A stretch of DNA of 64,000 nucleotides, from positions 186,001 to 250,000 of the forward strand of contig JARGNI010000001.1 of assembly GCA_029213195.1 (NCBI GenBank), read 5' to 3'. Positions 32,109 through 39,625 of this stretch are shown here, one piece after another. The stretch comes from Verrucomicrobiales bacterium. Lineage in GTDB: Bacteria; Verrucomicrobiota; Verrucomicrobiia; Verrucomicrobiales; DEV007. Each line of letters begins with the position of its first letter. Within the stretch, counting starts at the first letter, position 1. Both the position numbers and the translations under genes were made by a program. The notes beneath the pieces were generated by a model. That model was not told the DNA's origin and did no database searches. It saw only the letters and a list, made by a program, of their open reading frames with translations.

Positions 32109-32123
32109 TCCAGAGATTTCGAG

Positions 32124-32151
32124 TCGGATCCGGGGATCTTCCCGGATCCGA
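32124..32151 (+). terminator. Hairpin after the giant gene
   Basis: A perfect 11-bp stem (TCGGATCCGGG / CCCGGATCCGA) with a 6-nt loop lies 15 nt after the stop of the giant gene. No U-tract follows, so it is a stabilising or Rho-assisted 3' end rather than a standard intrinsic terminator. Confidence 0.55.
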
Positions 32152-32270
32152 TGAGATCCCACACCCAGGGCGTTTAGCTCGCGATTGGGAGGACTCGTTC
32201 TGCGGCGACTTTTCTCTCCTGTTCGGAAACTTTCGCTTGATCCTTGGGGAGTCGCTCCTAAACATTATCT

Positions 32271-33725
32271 ATGGGTGAACTACCTCTTGGTCTTAGTTTC
32301 GATGATGTTCTCTTGATCCCGCAGCGAAGCGGGGTTTTACCGGCAGAGGTCGATATATCCACACGACTCACCGCGGACATCTCCCTGAAGATTCCGGTCG
32401 TCTCCTCGGCGATGGATACGGTCACGGAGGACGGCCTCGCGATTGCGCTTGCCCGGGAGGGAGGAATCGGTGTCATCCATCGGAACATGCCGATCGAGGA
32501 TCAGGCCGATATGGTGGCCAAGGTAAAACGGTCCGAGAATACCGTCATCACCGATCCGTTTACGATTTCGGCCGATGTCTCCCTGGCCCGGCTCCAGGAG
32601 GTGATGAATGAAAGGGGGGTCAATGGATTTCCCGTTATCGATGAAAATCGAGTGCTCATCGGTATGGTTACGAGTCGGGACATCTGGTATATCGAAGATG
32701 AAAACGCTCCCGTTTCCGCGGTGATGACTCCCAAGGATCGACTCGTCATCGCCAAGGCCTCGACGGGATTGGAGGAAGCGCGGCGTCTCTTGCAACAAAG
32801 TCGGATTGAGAAGTTGCCCTTGGTGGACGAAGAGGGGCGCCTTGCCGGGCTCATCACCGCTCAGGATATCGAGAAAAGGGATATGTATCTCAACTCCGCC
32901 AAGGATGATATGGGCCGCCTTCGGGTGGGTGCTGCGATCGGCGTGGGCGAGGATTGCTTCGAACGAGCCGAGGGCGTCATTGCTGCCGGGGCGGACGCTG
33001 TTTTCATCGATGCGGCGACGGGACATACCGAGCGAGTGCTGTCCGTGATCGAGAAGTTGCGAAGTGATCACGGTATCGCCGTGGTCGCAGGAAATGTGGT
33101 CACCGCAGATGGGGCCGCCGATTTGATTTCTGCAGGTGCTTCCGCTGTGAAGGTCGGGGTCGGTCCCGGATCGATTTGCACGACTCGTGTCATCGCAGGA
33201 GTGGGAACGCCTCAGTTCAGTGCGATTCAGAACGTCGCGCCCGTGTGTCGGGATGCAGGAGTTCCGGTGATTGCGGACGGGGGAATCCGTTACTCGGGAG
33301 ATGTCGTCAAGGCGATTGCGGCAGGAGCGGATCTCGTCATGCTGGGATCCCTCCTCGCAGGTTGTCGGGAAAGTCCCGGAGAAATGGTCAACTACCAGGG
33401 ACGAACCTGGAAGGAATATCGAGGCATGGGGTCGCTCAAGGCCATGAGGAAAGGGTCCGGGGATCGCTACGGACAGAATTCCTCCGGCAAACTGGTTGCC
33501 GAGGGGGTCGAAGCTCGTGTTCCGTATCGGGGGCCCCTTTCCGATACCGTTTTTCAACTGCTCGGAGGTCTCCGGAGCGGAATGGGATACGTCGGTGCGG
33601 AAAACCTGCGCTATCTCCGAGAGCGAGCCAAGTTCGTGCGGATCACCCCTGGTGGACTCAAAGAGAGCCATGCTCATGACATCACCATCACCGAAGAGCC
33701 GGTGAACTACCAGTCAGCAGGCTGA
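32271..33725 (+). CDS. guaB: Inosine-5'-monophosphate dehydrogenase
   Basis: 484 residues, the usual length for bacterial GuaB. It oxidises IMP to XMP with NAD+ in the cytoplasm, the committed step to guanine nucleotides. Visible features are the N-terminal [13 protein letters not shown], a CBS pair around residues 95-205, the catalytic loop GPGSICTTR, the phosphate-binding DGGIRYSGD and the flap [10 protein letters not shown]. The usual D(S/T)(A/S)HGHS segment reads [11 protein letters not shown] at 32271 is chosen because [13 protein letters not shown] matches the family N terminus; no Shine-Dalgarno is placed at normal spacing. guaA follows after 35 nt, so the pair likely forms one unit making GMP. 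Identity is very secure. Confidence 0.97.
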   Translation: MGELPLGLSFDDVLLIPQRSGVLPAEVDISTRLTADISLKIPVVSSAMDTVTEDGLAIALAREGGIGVIHRNMPIEDQADMVAKVKRSENTVITDPFTISADVSLARLQEVMNERGVNGFPVIDENRVLIGMVTSRDIWYIEDENAPVSAVMTPKDRLVIAKASTGLEEARRLLQQSRIEKLPLVDEEGRLAGLITAQDIEKRDMYLNSAKDDMGRLRVGAAIGVGEDCFERAEGVIAAGADAVFIDAATGHTERVLSVIEKLRSDHGIAVVAGNVVTADGAADLISAGASAVKVGVGPGSICTTRVIAGVGTPQFSAIQNVAPVCRDAGVPVIADGGIRYSGDVVKAIAAGADLVMLGSLLAGCRESPGEMVNYQGRTWKEYRGMGSLKAMRKGSGDRYGQNSSGKLVAEGVEARVPYRGPLSDTVFQLLGGLRSGMGYVGAENLRYLRERAKFVRITPGGLKESHAHDITITEEPVNYQSAG

Positions 33726-33760
33726 TTGCTCGACGCTTTTTCTTTTTTTCTTTTCCTCCC

Positions 33761-35281
33761 ATGGAGCATCCTATTGCCGTCATCGATTTTGGTTCTCAGT
33801 ATACCCAACTGATTGTTCGTCGAATCCGTGAGCTCGGGTATTTTTCCCGTCTCTATCAACCTTCTGAATTGCGAGAAACCGGGAATCCCGCTGCCGTGAT
33901 TCTTTCGGGCGGTCCCCGGTCGACTCTCGAAGAGGGGGCGCCCGACATCGACTTCGACTATCTCGTGGAGCTCGGAGTTCCCGTCCTCGGCGTCTGCTAC
34001 GGAATGCAGCTGTTGAACAGGAAGTTCGGCGGTGAGGTCGCCCCGGGGAACACCCGTGAATACGGCCCGGCGACCCTGCTCGTTTCGGAAGGGGTCGATG
34101 GTATCTTCAACGATCTCGAAGGCCATTCCCAGATCTGGATGAGCCACTCCGATACGGTGAGCCAGCTTCCAGATGGCTGTGAGGTCATGGGAACGAATCT
34201 CGATGGCATTCCGGTCGCGCTGCGATGGAACGAGCGATTCTTCGGGATCCAGTTCCATCCGGAAGTTTCCCACACCACCGAGGGGACCGAGATTCTCAAA
34301 TCTTTCCTCGGTCGGGCGACGGATTTGCCCGTGTTCAAGATCGCGTCGTTCAAGGATGAGTTGGTCGAGAAGGTGCAAGCCCAGGTCGGCGATCGGAAGA
34401 TTGTCTGTGGTGTGTCGGGTGGGGTCGATTCGTCGGTTCTCGCCGCCCTGCTTCACGAAGCCAAGGTTGATACCCGGAATATTTTTGTCGATACGGGACT
34501 GCTTCGAAAGAACGAAGCGGAGGAAGTCGTTTCCCTCTTCGAAGAGGTCGGGATCGAGATCGAAACGATCGACGCTTCCGAGCGTTTCCTGACTGCCTTG
34601 AAAGGAGAGACCGATCCTGAGGAGAAGCGGCGCATCATTGGCCGCCTCTTCGTGGAGGTGTTTTTCGATGCGGTGGGAGATGATGTCGAGCTACTCGCCC
34701 AGGGGACCTTGTATCCGGATGTGATCGAGAGCGCGACCAGTGGGTCGATTGCTTCGACGATCAAGACACATCACAATCGTGTCGATCGGATCATGGAACT
34801 CAAGGCCGAGGGCCGGGTTGTCGAGCCTCTCGATGAACTCTTCAAGGACGAGGTTCGGGAATTGGGGCGTGTCCTCGGTTTGCCCGAGCGCGTTGTCGGT
34901 CGGCATCCTTTTCCAGGGCCCGGTCTTGCCGTCCGTTGTCCCGGAGAGATTACGGAGGAGAAACTTCGGATCATCCAGGACGCGGACGACATCTACATCG
35001 GACTGCTCCGCGAGAAGCACTGGTATGATTCCGTATGGCAGGCCTACGCCGCGCTGATTCCGACCAAGACGGTGGGAGTGAAAGGAGACGAGCGAAGTTA
35101 CGAGTATGCGCTCAGCATCCGAGCGGTCACCAGTGAAGATGCCATGACTGCCGAGTGGGTGCATCTGCCCTATGAATTGCTCGGAGAGATCTCGAATCGG
35201 ATTCTCAACGAGGTTCCCGGCGTCAATCGAGTCCTTTACGACATCTCGACCAAGCCTCCTGCGAGCATCGAGTGGGAGTAG
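33761..35281 (+). CDS. guaA: GMP synthase (glutamine-hydrolysing)
   Basis: 506 residues, converting XMP to GMP with ATP and glutamine. The class I amidotransferase domain (about 1-190) shows the nucleophile motif GVCYGMQLL and the HPEVSHT His/Glu pair. The ATP-pyrophosphatase domain shows the P-loop SGGVDSSV, and the C-terminal dimerisation domain ends KPPASIEWE as usual. It lies 35 nt after guaB. The leader is pyrimidine-rich (TTTTTCTTTTTTTCTTTTCC) with no Shine-Dalgarno. The last G of its TAG is also the first base of the REPIN array that follows. Confidence 0.97.
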   Translation: MEHPIAVIDFGSQYTQLIVRRIRELGYFSRLYQPSELRETGNPAAVILSGGPRSTLEEGAPDIDFDYLVELGVPVLGVCYGMQLLNRKFGGEVAPGNTREYGPATLLVSEGVDGIFNDLEGHSQIWMSHSDTVSQLPDGCEVMGTNLDGIPVALRWNERFFGIQFHPEVSHTTEGTEILKSFLGRATDLPVFKIASFKDELVEKVQAQVGDRKIVCGVSGGVDSSVLAALLHEAKVDTRNIFVDTGLLRKNEAEEVVSLFEEVGIEIETIDASERFLTALKGETDPEEKRRIIGRLFVEVFFDAVGDDVELLAQGTLYPDVIESATSGSIASTIKTHHNRVDRIMELKAEGRVVEPLDELFKDEVRELGRVLGLPERVVGRHPFPGPGLAVRCPGEITEEKLRIIQDADDIYIGLLREKHWYDSVWQAYAALIPTKTVGVKGDERSYEYALSIRAVTSEDAMTAEWVHLPYELLGEISNRILNEVPGVNRVLYDISTKPPASIEWE

Positions 35282-35595
35282 GAGGGACATCGTCCCCGAT
35301 GTCCAAGGGTGGAAGGGAATACGTGGTGCCCAGGCCGAGGCAGCGGACCACGAGGACGTGGTCCCTCCGGCGGGAAAGGGAGGGACACCGTCCCTGATGT
35401 CCGAGGGTGGAAGGGAATACGTGGTGCCCAGACCGAGGCAGCGAACCACGAGGACGTGGTCCCTCCGGCAGAAAGGGAGGGACATCGTCCCCGATGTCCA
35501 AGGGTGGAAGGGAATACGTGGTGCCCAGGCCGAGGCAGCGGACCACGAGGACGTGGTCCCTCCGCAGAAAGGGAGGGACATCGTCCCCGATGTCC
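35281..35595 (+). repeat. REPIN-like tandem array, left side of the RAYT gene
   Basis: Three full units (35281-35368, 35379-35466, 35476-35563) and one left half-unit (35572-35595), with period 97-98. Each unit is an outer inverted repeat GGAGGGAC...GTCCCTCC enclosing two hairpins: GGACATCG-TCCC-CGATGTCC, and GGACCACG-AGGA-CGTGGTCC, which has a matching tetraloop layout. About 40 nt separate the two hairpins. This is REP-doublet (REPIN) structure. The array starts within the guaA stop codon and ends 4 nt before the RAYT stop. Confidence 0.85.
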
Positions 35596-35598
35596 GGA

Positions 35599-36081
35599 TT
35601 ATCGATACCAATTCAGAAAATAGACTTCTCCTTGAAGCGGCCAATCGCCAGCGTTCTCAATGAGACCGTGACGAACGGGATTGTTCCTGACGTAGGCGAC
35701 TTTTTCCGCATAGGAGTCAGAACTGCGCAGCAACCGGTCCCAGGCATGACGTTGCCACAAAGGATTGTCAGCGGTATGCCCAAGAGAGCGACTCACGATC
35801 CGCTTCCAGTAGCGAATCCATTGACGAACCGAGGACGGATTTGAAACACCGGGGGAGGCGAAGAAATGCAAGTGGTCGGGGAGAATCGTGTAGTAACCAG
35901 GTCTCCAATCGGTCGCCTTTTCCCATGAATCGAGGAGAGCTTGGTGAAATGACTCGTTGGCAAAGAGGTGTTTCCGCTGAAATGCGCAAACGGTAACGAA
36001 AACGATCTGTGGCTGACCCGTTTCTGGGCTTCGGTTCAGGACGTAGGGGCTCTTTCGACTCGGAAGAGAAAAAGTGCTCAT
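35599..36081 (-). CDS. REP-associated tyrosine transposase (RAYT, IS200-like Y1 family)
   Basis: 160 residues from the ATG at 36081. A longer reading of the frame to 36369 would add 96 residues encoded by the REPIN array, so it is rejected. The fold is a Y1 HUH transposase: HxH motif HLH at about residues 70-72 (LPDHLHFFASPG), catalytic Tyr about 130 (EKVAYVRNNPVRHGLI), and the family ending W-P-x-x-G-E. RAYTs nick and join single-stranded REP hairpins and are normally domesticated single-copy genes flanked by their REPs. This copy is flanked on both sides by such repeats. It lies alone between guaA and secDF. The gene looks intact. Confidence 0.85.
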   Translation of the reverse strand: MSTFSLPSRKSPYVLNRSPETGQPQIVFVTVCAFQRKHLFANESFHQALLDSWEKATDWRPGYYTILPDHLHFFASPGVSNPSSVRQWIRYWKRIVSRSLGHTADNPLWQRHAWDRLLRSSDSYAEKVAYVRNNPVRHGLIENAGDWPLQGEVYFLNWYR

Positions 36082-36128
36082 GTGAACATATTTTCGGTTT
36101 TGCGGAGCAGAAAAACAAGTCAAAAAGT

Positions 36129-36409
36129 GGAGGGACATCGTCCCCGATGTTCGGAGAGTGGAAAGGGATACGCCGGGCCCAAATCGAAAAGCGGACCACG
36201 AGGACGTGGTCCCTCCGGCAGAAAGGAGGGACATCGTCCCCGATATCCGAGGGTGGAAAAGGATACGCCGGGCCCAAACCGAAAAGCGGACCACGAGGAC
36301 GCGGTCCCTCCGGCAGGAAGGGAGGGACATCGTCCCCGATGTCCGACGATTGGGGGAAAAGTGAGCCAACCGATCCAGACCGAAAAGCGGACCACGAGGA
36401 CGCGGTCCG
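36129..36409 (+). repeat. REPIN-like tandem array, right side of the RAYT gene
   Basis: Three units (36129-36216, 36225-36311, 36321-36409) with the same outer GGAGGGAC/GTCCCTCC arms and double hairpins as the left array. The inter-hairpin spacer differs by side: right units carry GGATACGCCGGGCCCAAA, left units GAATACGTGGTGCCCAG. Compensatory or drift changes appear (CGTGGTCC to CGCGGTCC), and the last unit has a diverged spacer and lacks the outer CTCC. It ends 6 nt before the secDF stop. Confidence 0.85.
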
Positions 36410-36415
36410 ATCGCT

Positions 36416-39022
36416 CTACGCCTGCTGCGGGCCGCCCATGGCTTCGATCTTGGATTGCTCGGTGTCGAGAACCTCGCGACGAAGATTGGTTCCAGATCTG
36501 CGAGCCCACCAGAGAACGATTGGGGCAGCGATGAAAATCGAGGAGTAGGTTCCGATCATGACTCCGACAATCAGGGTGAGAGCGAAGTTCCGCAGTCCCG
36601 GGCCTCCGAAGAGGAAGAGGACGATCACGGTGATCAAGGTCGTCACACTGGTGAGCAAGGTCCGGGCAAGGGTCTTGTTCAGTGCATAGTTCATGATGTC
36701 TTTGACATCTCCTCGCTTCGTGGCAAGGCCCTCTCGAACCCGGTCGAAGACAACAATGGTATCGTTGATCGAGTAGCCAGCAATAGTCAGAAAGGCACCC
36801 ACGGTGATAAGAGTGAACTCCTGGCCCAGTAGTGTCGTGATCCCGGCCACGACAATAAGATCGTGGAAAAGGGCGGCAATCGCACCGAGGGCAAAGGCAA
36901 ACTCGAACCGGATCGTGACATAGATCAGGATCGCACCGATACCGATGAGGAGGGCGATGCCAGAGGAAATGAGCATGGATTTGCCGACTGCAGAACCGAC
37001 GGAACTGACCGTAGTGTCTTTCAGCTCGACCCCGAGATCTTTCTCAATTTCAGCCTCGATCTGTTGGGCGGTGTTGTCGGGAGAGCGAATCAGGAAAAAC
37101 TCGCCGGGAGCTCCGACCGGACGCTGCACCTGAACGAGTGGAGTTCCTCCGAGATCGAGGTCGGCGAGGGATTCGTTGATGTTCTCCTTGGTAAGCCCGT
37201 CCGTGGTTTGAATAGTGAGAGAGTCACCGCCCTTGAGCTCGACACCACGCGGATCCATCGAGGGAACGATGATGAGCGAGGCAACGAGAGCGACAATCGA
37301 GGCGATGAGGCAAATCTTGCGCTTTCCGAGGAAGTCGATCACCTGGTCAGGCACGAGATTCATGAAGCTGAGCTTCCTGACGAGGTTGAGCTCGAGTCCC
37401 CAGCTGAAGCAGACTCTTGTCACCAGCAGCGAACAGAACAGGGTCGCGAAAATACCAATGATGAGAGTGATCGCGAAGCCCTTGACCGTTCCCGCAGCGA
37501 CGGCATAGAGGATGATCGCAGTGATCAGTGTCGTGATGTTGGCGTCGATGATCGCGGAGAAGGCTTTCTCATACGCCGTATCGATGGCAGGCTTGAGCGA
37601 CTTGCCGGCCGCCAATTCCTCTCGCAATCGTTCGTAGATGAGTACGTTGGCATCGATCGCGACACCGATCGTGAGAATGATTCCAGCGATACCAGGCAGT
37701 GTCAGGGTGAACTGGAAGAGAGACATCGCTCCGAAGATGATCGCAATACTGAGGCAGAGGCCGATGAGGGCGAGGATTCCGGCAAAGCGGTAGTAGATCA
37801 GGATGAAGAGCAACGTCAGGGCGAGACCGGCGACACCGGCGTAGATGCCCTGATTGACCGTGGCCTGTCCCATCGTCGGAGTGATGAAGTTCGAATACTC
37901 GATCTCGATGGGGTTTTTGAGGGGGTTCTCCAGTGCCGAGGCGAGCTGGAGTGCCTCGTCTTGCGAGAAGTCTCCGGTGATCGAAAACTGGCTTGTAAGA
38001 ACATCCTGAATGACGGGGGAGGAAAGGATGACGTCATCCATGATAATTGCCATGGGCTGCTTGATGTTCTCCGCAGAGAGAGGGCCCATGATCTTGGCTC
38101 CGTCGCCGGTCAAATCGACGGAAATGGAGTGTCCCGATTGACCATAGAAGTATCCTGCCTTGTTGACGTATTCCCCTTCCATGTCGCGCTTGATCTTGAC
38201 GAGACCGTAGCGGGTAGGGAGCTTGTTGCCGTCATCGTCGAAGCTTTCCTTGTAGGGGAGCGCCTCGTAGCCCGGAACGACATCGGCTCCTCCGGCGACC
38301 CGGCTGGCAAGTCCCATGCTCTGGGGGTGGAGAATGGAGAATTCGAGACGGGCGACCTGCTCGAGCGTTTCCTCGATTTCCTTGAGGGTCTCTTCCCCGA
38401 CTCCAGGCATCTGGAGGAAGATCCCGTCTTCACCGGAAGGAGCGAGAATGACCTCACCGGTTCCCAGCTTGTTGAGTCGTCCTTCGAGAACCTGGATTGC
38501 CTGCTGCTGAGCCGCTTCGCTGACTTCCTGCCCAGGGTTCGGAATGATACGGATCTCCATCGAAACACCACCTTGGAGCTCGATTCCCTCCTTCATTCCC
38601 ACGGTTGAATAGAGCCAGACGCAGAGGGCTCCCACGAAGACCGTGAGGATTGATCCCACGATGCGCTTCCGTCGGGCCGTTTCCGTGGCGAAGTAGTAGA
38701 TAAAGAGTGCCAGCAGGCCAAGTCCAAGGAGGAAGACCATCTGGGAGGAAACCGCATTGCTGGCGGTTTCGATGACGTCGGCGACTCCACTGGTGGCATC
38801 GAGCGCGGCGTCAGCGGCCTCCGGCGTTTCGGCGGCTCCTTCAGCAGCACCCGTCTTGGCATTGAGAAGCGCATCGACAGCGGCATCTACCGCTTCCTGT
38901 GTTTCGGCCGAAACTTCGGCGGAAATGGGAGCGGCATCAGCGGCGGGTTCGGTGGTGGCTGTAGATTCTGCGGGAGTGGCAGGAGCATCAGCGGCGGGGG
39001 TCTCTGCGTCTTGAGCTTGCAT
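36416..39022 (-). CDS. secDF: Protein translocase SecD/SecF fusion
   Basis: 868 residues: SecD (about 120-560) fused to SecF (about 563-868). It uses proton motive force to help pull proteins through SecYEG. SecD shows the periplasmic P1 region after IELQGGVSMEI and the TM motif GVAIDANVLIYERLREEL. SecF shows VELKGGDSL and GYSINDTIVVFDRVREGL. Unusual is the N terminus: about 92 Ala/Glu/Thr/Pro-rich acidic residues, then an extra hydrophobic helix (about 95-111) and a basic loop (ETARRKR) before the canonical SecD TM1 (about 121-139). Order tgt-yajC-secDF is the classical operon. No clear Shine-Dalgarno precedes the ATG. Confidence 0.96.
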   Translation of the reverse strand: MQAQDAETPAADAPATPAESTATTEPAADAAPISAEVSAETQEAVDAAVDALLNAKTGAAEGAAETPEAADAALDATSGVADVIETASNAVSSQMVFLLGLGLLALFIYYFATETARRKRIVGSILTVFVGALCVWLYSTVGMKEGIELQGGVSMEIRIIPNPGQEVSEAAQQQAIQVLEGRLNKLGTGEVILAPSGEDGIFLQMPGVGEETLKEIEETLEQVARLEFSILHPQSMGLASRVAGGADVVPGYEALPYKESFDDDGNKLPTRYGLVKIKRDMEGEYVNKAGYFYGQSGHSISVDLTGDGAKIMGPLSAENIKQPMAIIMDDVILSSPVIQDVLTSQFSITGDFSQDEALQLASALENPLKNPIEIEYSNFITPTMGQATVNQGIYAGVAGLALTLLFILIYYRFAGILALIGLCLSIAIIFGAMSLFQFTLTLPGIAGIILTIGVAIDANVLIYERLREELAAGKSLKPAIDTAYEKAFSAIIDANITTLITAIILYAVAAGTVKGFAITLIIGIFATLFCSLLVTRVCFSWGLELNLVRKLSFMNLVPDQVIDFLGKRKICLIASIVALVASLIIVPSMDPRGVELKGGDSLTIQTTDGLTKENINESLADLDLGGTPLVQVQRPVGAPGEFFLIRSPDNTAQQIEAEIEKDLGVELKDTTVSSVGSAVGKSMLISSGIALLIGIGAILIYVTIRFEFAFALGAIAALFHDLIVVAGITTLLGQEFTLITVGAFLTIAGYSINDTIVVFDRVREGLATKRGDVKDIMNYALNKTLARTLLTSVTTLITVIVLFLFGGPGLRNFALTLIVGVMIGTYSSIFIAAPIVLWWARRSGTNLRREVLDTEQSKIEAMGGPQQA

Positions 39023-39195
39023 AGGAAAAACGTAGGAAATTGGGGGAGAAACCGTGACTCGTTGGAGGAACTGGAGAAATGAAATCCCGGAGGGAAATCA
39101 ACAGGGATGGGTGAAAGAACGAACAGGGTGAAATCGGGGACTCAACAGAGTTGAGCTGGTGAGGAAAGAGGGTTGAATCCTTCGCGGAGGGGAAT

Positions 39196-39567
39196 CTATC
39201 CCTGTTTCTCGTCGGTCTCCTCTTCTTTTTCGTCGGAAGAGTCGCCTCCTTTGCCCTTGCTCTCAACCGAGGCAATGGCGCTGCGATCGAACTTGATGCT
39301 GAGCCCGTCCGCAATTTTCACGGATACGGTTTTGTCCGTCATCCCGGAAACGAGACCGTGGATCCCGCCGATGGAGACGACTTTGTCGCCGACCCGGACA
39401 TTTTTTCTCATTTCTTCCTGGGCTTTCTGCTGCTTCCGCTGGGGGCGGATGAGGATGAAATAGAACATCACCATGATGAGGATCATGGGGACGAACATGC
39501 CAAGACCTCCACCAGGGGCGGCGGTAGGAGCGGCTTCAGCGAGGATGAGAAGGTGGGTTGGGTTCAT
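39196..39567 (-). CDS. yajC: Preprotein translocase subunit YajC
   Basis: 123 residues. A single TM helix (about 24-42, FVPMILIMVMFYFILIRPQ) leads into the family signature RPQRKQQKAQEEMRKNVRVG and a small cytoplasmic domain (VGDKVVSIGGIHGLV). A charged tail rich in Asp/Glu/Lys/Ser follows. YajC associates with SecDF. It lies between tgt and secDF on the same strand, 173 nt upstream of secDF. Confidence 0.95.
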   Translation of the reverse strand: MNPTHLLILAEAAPTAAPGGGLGMFVPMILIMVMFYFILIRPQRKQQKAQEEMRKNVRVGDKVVSIGGIHGLVSGMTDKTVSVKIADGLSIKFDRSAIASVESKGKGGDSSDEKEEETDEKQG

Positions 39568-39599
39568 TGCTTTCTAGAAATGGAGATGTGATCAGACAC

Positions 39600-39625
39600 A
39601 AAAAGACGCCTGACGTTCAGGCGTC
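39600..39625 (-). terminator. Hairpin with T-run overlapping the tgt stop codon
   Basis: On the - strand, GACGCCTGA-ACG-TCAGGCGTC (9-bp perfect stem) is followed by TTTTT, a good intrinsic terminator. The TGA of tgt (39617-39619) lies inside the stem. It sits between tgt and yajC, so it may terminate or attenuate reading into yajC-secDF. A T-run on the other side makes it potentially bidirectional. Confidence 0.75.

Larger units (their letters stand above)
24215..31420 (+). repeat. VCBS/cadherin-like repeat zone with inserted domains
   Basis: Cadherin/VCBS signatures include NDAPIANPD (24.2 kb), NDDPIANDD (25.3), NDNPTANDD (26.3), GLLENDFDVDDGD (27.65), NDQIDAVNDLY (28.6), AVDDGGYEVSEDGVL (29.0), GDGTFTYDPNGQFDYL (30.45) and NDAPELTADTS (31.0). 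Each should contain a beta strand pair around DG.F.Y.......D.FTYT..D. At least five copies are split by other domains: about 24631-25248, 25720-26280, 26394-27645, 27866-28586 and 29214-30430. VCBS repeats are typical of large bacterial adhesins. Confidence 0.8.

Noticed and set aside
32237-32270. Promoter or leaderless start for guaB (TTGATC and CATTAT)
   Set aside because: The spacer is about 20 nt and both boxes are weak; kept only as a possibility.
35281-35595. CRISPR-like array
   Set aside because: Units are 97-98 bp with internal double hairpins and near-identical spacers; there are no unique spacers and no cas genes.
36082-36369. Longer RAYT reading frame starting at 36369
   Set aside because: The extra 96 residues come from the REPIN array itself, giving repeats such as SGTMSL...; the transposase fold begins after the ATG at 36081.
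39141-39155. CTCAAC-AGA-GTTGAG hairpin between yajC and secDF
   Set aside because: Only 6 bp, no T-run, so not called a terminator.
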